A stretch of 39,306 nucleotides of DNA from Rubrivivax sp. Lineage in GTDB: Bacteria > Pseudomonadota > Gammaproteobacteria > Burkholderiales > Burkholderiaceae_C. How positions within the stretch are numbered: position 1 is the first letter of the stretch; the number at the start of each line of letters is the position of its first letter. Location of the stretch: positions 1 through 39,306 of the forward strand of contig JAIXZR010000133.1 in the NCBI GenBank assembly GCA_027489455.1. The letters run 5' to 3'. A program made the position numbers and the translations under genes. Under the pieces are notes generated by a model. It was not told where the DNA came from. It did not search any database and saw nothing but the letters and a program-made list of their open reading frames with translations. Shown in pieces: positions 37,303 through 39,306 of the stretch.

Positions 37303-39306
37303 TCAGCGGTCCTCCAGGGGCTGCGCCAGGTTGCTGGGCGGCTCGACACCCGCATCGCGCTCGATCTGCCGCTGGCTGGGCTTGAACCAGGTGCGCACGA
37401 CGACGAAGAACAGCGGCACGAACAGCACCGCCAGCACGGTGCCGGCGATCATCCCGCCCACCACCCCCGTGCCGATGGCGCGCTGGCTGGCCGAGCCGGC
37501 ACCGCTGGCCAGGACCAGCGGCAGCACGCCCAGCGTGAAGGCCATCGACGTCATCACGATGGGCCGGAAGCGCAGGTGCGCGGCTTCCAGTGCGGCGTCG
37601 ATGGCGCTCTTGCCTTGTGCCTGCAAGTCCTTGGCGAACTCGATGATCAGGATCGCGTTCTTCGCCGCCAGGCCGATGATCGTCACCAGCCCGACCTGGA
37701 AGTACACGTCGTTCGAGTAGCCGCGCAGCAGCGTGGCCACCACCACCCCCAGCACGCCCAGCGGTACGGCCAGGATGACGGCAAACGGCACGCTCCAGCT
37801 TTCGTACAGCGCAGCCAGGCACAGCAGCACGGCCAGGATGGCGAAGCCGTACAGCACCAGCGCCTGGTTGCCGGCCAGCTTTTCCTCGCGCGTGATGCCC
37901 GTCCATTCGTAGCCGAAGCCCGGCGGCAATTGCGCCACCAGGCGCTCGACCTCGGCAATCGCATCGCCAGTGCTGTAGCCCGCCGCGGCGCTGCCGCCGA
38001 TGCGCATCGCCGGGTAGCCGTTGTAGCGCACGGTCTGCATCGCGCCCGTGGCCCAGCGTGTGGTGGCGAAGGCCGACATCGGCACCGGCTGGCCCTGGGC
38101 GTTGGGCACCGTCAGGCGCAGCAGGTCGTCGGGCTGCATGCGCGCGGGCGCATCGGCCTGCACCACCACGCGCTGCAGCCGGCCCTGGCTGGGGAAGTCG
38201 TTGACATAGGTCGAGCCCAGCGCCGTGCCGATGGTGGCGCTGATGCTGTCGAAGGCCACGCCCAGCGCGGCCGCCTTCTCGCGGTCGATGTCGATGCGCA
38301 GCTGCGGGGCGTCTTCCAGCCCGTCGGGCCGCACCTGCGTCAGCACCTTGCTCTGCGCCGCCAGCCCCAGGAACTGGTTGCGCGCGGCCACCAGCGCCCG
38401 GTGGCCCTGGCCGGCGCGGTCCTGCAGGCGCAGGTTGAAGCCGCTGGCCTGCCCCAGCTCAGGAATGGGCGGCGGGCTGAGCGGGAAGATGAACGCATCG
38501 CGGATGCCCATCAGCGCGCCAAAGGCGCGCCCGGCCAGCGCCTGTGCGCTGTTCTCGGGCGCGGGCCGCTGGTCCCAGTCCTTGAGCGTGACGAACGCCA
38601 GCGCAGCGTTCTGGCCCTGGCCGCTGAAGCTGAAGCCCATCACGCCCACCATGCTCTGCACCTCGGGCTGCTGGAGCATGAAGGCTTCGACCTGCTCGAT
38701 GACGGCGCGCGTACGCTCCTGCGTGGCGCCGGGCGGCAGCTGGATGTTGACGATCAGGTTGCCCTGGTCCTCGGCCGGCAGGAAGGAGCCCGGCAGCCGT
38801 TGGTAGACCCAGGCCATCGCACCCAGGATCAGCGCGTAGATCACCAGGTAGCGGCCGGTGCGCCGCAGCATGTGCGCCACCACGCCTTCGTAGCCGCTGG
38901 CCGTGCGCTTGAAGAAGCGGTTGAACGCGCCGAAGAAGCCTTTGCGCTCGACATGCTGGCCGCGTGGCACGGGCTTGAGCAGCGTGGCGCACAGCGCGGG
39001 CGTGAGCGACAGCGCCAGCAGCGCCGACAGGCTGATCGAAGCCACCATGACCGCCGAGAACTGGCGATAGATGTTGCCCACCGATCCAGCAAAGAAGGCC
39101 AGCGGCACGAACACCGCCACCAGCACCACGGTGATGCCGACGATGGCGCCGGAGATCTGGCTCATCGCCTTCTTCGTGGCCTGCAGCGGGGGCAGGCCTT
39201 CCTCGGCCATGATGCGCTCGACGTTCTCCACCACCACGATGGCGTCGTCCACCACGATGCCGATCACCAGCACCATGCCGAACATGGTGAGCACGTTGAT
39301 CGAGAA
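37303..39306 (-). CDS. HAE1-family RND multidrug efflux permease (C-terminal part, AcrB/MexB type)
   Basis: The frame runs off the window end; about 667 of ~1040 residues are visible. It is the inner-membrane drug/proton antiporter of a tripartite pump. The visible part starts in transmembrane helix 4 with the proton-relay pair 'VIGIVVDDAIVVVENVERIM' (Asp407/Asp408 equivalents). It continues through helices 5-6, 'FPLSPPPIPELGQASGFNLRL' in the second porter domain, and helices 7-12. The relay Lys lies in 'VGLVTIIGLAAKNAILIIEFA'. Together with the adjoining NodT gene it makes an operon. Substrates cannot be inferred from this half. Confidence 0.95.
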   Translation of the reverse strand, partial: FSINVLTMFGMVLVIGIVVDDAIVVVENVERIMAEEGLPPLQATKKAMSQISGAIVGITVVLVAVFVPLAFFAGSVGNIYRQFSAVMVASISLSALLALSLTPALCATLLKPVPRGQHVERKGFFGAFNRFFKRTASGYEGVVAHMLRRTGRYLVIYALILGAMAWVYQRLPGSFLPAEDQGNLIVNIQLPPGATQERTRAVIEQVEAFMLQQPEVQSMVGVMGFSFSGQGQNAALAFVTLKDWDQRPAPENSAQALAGRAFGALMGIRDAFIFPLSPPPIPELGQASGFNLRLQDRAGQGHRALVAARNQFLGLAAQSKVLTQVRPDGLEDAPQLRIDIDREKAAALGVAFDSISATIGTALGSTYVNDFPSQGRLQRVVVQADAPARMQPDDLLRLTVPNAQGQPVPMSAFATTRWATGAMQTVRYNGYPAMRIGGSAAAGYSTGDAIAEVERLVAQLPPGFGYEWTGITREEKLAGNQALVLYGFAILAVLLCLAALYESWSVPFAVILAVPLGVLGVVVATLLRGYSNDVYFQVGLVTIIGLAAKNAILIIEFAKDLQAQGKSAIDAALEAAHLRFRPIVMTSMAFTLGVLPLVLASGAGSASQRAIGTGVVGGMIAGTVLAVLFVPLFFVVVRTWFKPSQRQIERDAGVEPPSNLAQPLEDR

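Noticed and set aside
1..39306. tRNA/rRNA genes, insertion sequences, prophage, CRISPR arrays
   Set aside because: None of the expected features (cloverleaf arms, terminal inverted repeats with transposase, regularly spaced repeats) were seen on reading through both strands.

Overview
The window is a high-GC chromosomal segment. Gene content and sequence style point to a Betaproteobacterium of the order Burkholderiales, perhaps near the Rubrivivax/Roseateles/Leptothrix group. The pointers are a class I PHA operon phaC-phaA-phaB, glnD next to mnmH, DUF2788 and DUF2189 proteins, a gentisate/tyrosine-type FAH-GST pair and an RND/NodT efflux pair. The genus is an inference. No tRNA, rRNA, insertion sequence or CRISPR array was seen.

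Layout. 1-3.9 kb (+): end of glnD, then mnmH and two small membrane-protein genes with overlapping ends. 3.9-7.8 kb (-): phaCAB for polyhydroxybutyrate synthesis. 8.0-10.4 kb: a small membrane protein (+) overlapping tail-to-tail with a three-gene minus operon (FAH hydrolase, zeta-class GST isomerase, pgeF). 10.5-12.9 kb: a Nudix hydrolase (+) and a LytS/LytTR two-component pair (-). 13.0-30.2 kb: a large beta-1,3-glucan (laminarin/curdlan/callose-type) utilisation locus. 30.4-30.5 kb: an unlisted 32-codon gene behind a promoter covered by two LexA-type boxes. 30.6-34.1 kb (-): a SET-domain protein and a large secreted metallopeptidase with a dockerin-like C-terminus. 34.3-39.3 kb: a DUF6438-like lipoprotein (+), a WYL regulator (-), and a NodT outer-membrane factor with a partial RND pump (-).

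The glucan locus is the centrepiece. Four transcription units each carry the same perfect 14-bp palindrome TGAAAGCGCTTTCA near the promoter, and a LacI-family regulator gene ends the locus. Unit 1 (-) is a lipoprotein with three tandem ~160-residue carbohydrate-binding-like repeats. Unit 2 (-) is a secreted GH81 endo-beta-1,3-glucanase. Unit 3 (+) is an outer-membrane barrel protein, a lipoprotein GH17, a cytosolic GH30, and an unusual single polypeptide joining a GPH/MFS sugar transporter to a GH17 glucanase domain. Unit 4 (-) holds cytosolic GH1, GH16 and GH17 enzymes. There is no SusC/SusD pair and no TonB receptor. A plausible model is: GH81 cuts polymer outside, the CBM lipoprotein holds glucan, the porin and lipoprotein GH17 handle large oligosaccharides, and the transporter-GH17 fusion imports and cuts them at the inner membrane. 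Cytosolic GH16/GH17/GH30/GH1 would then finish to glucose. All assignments come from motifs and family resemblance read by eye; no database search was run.
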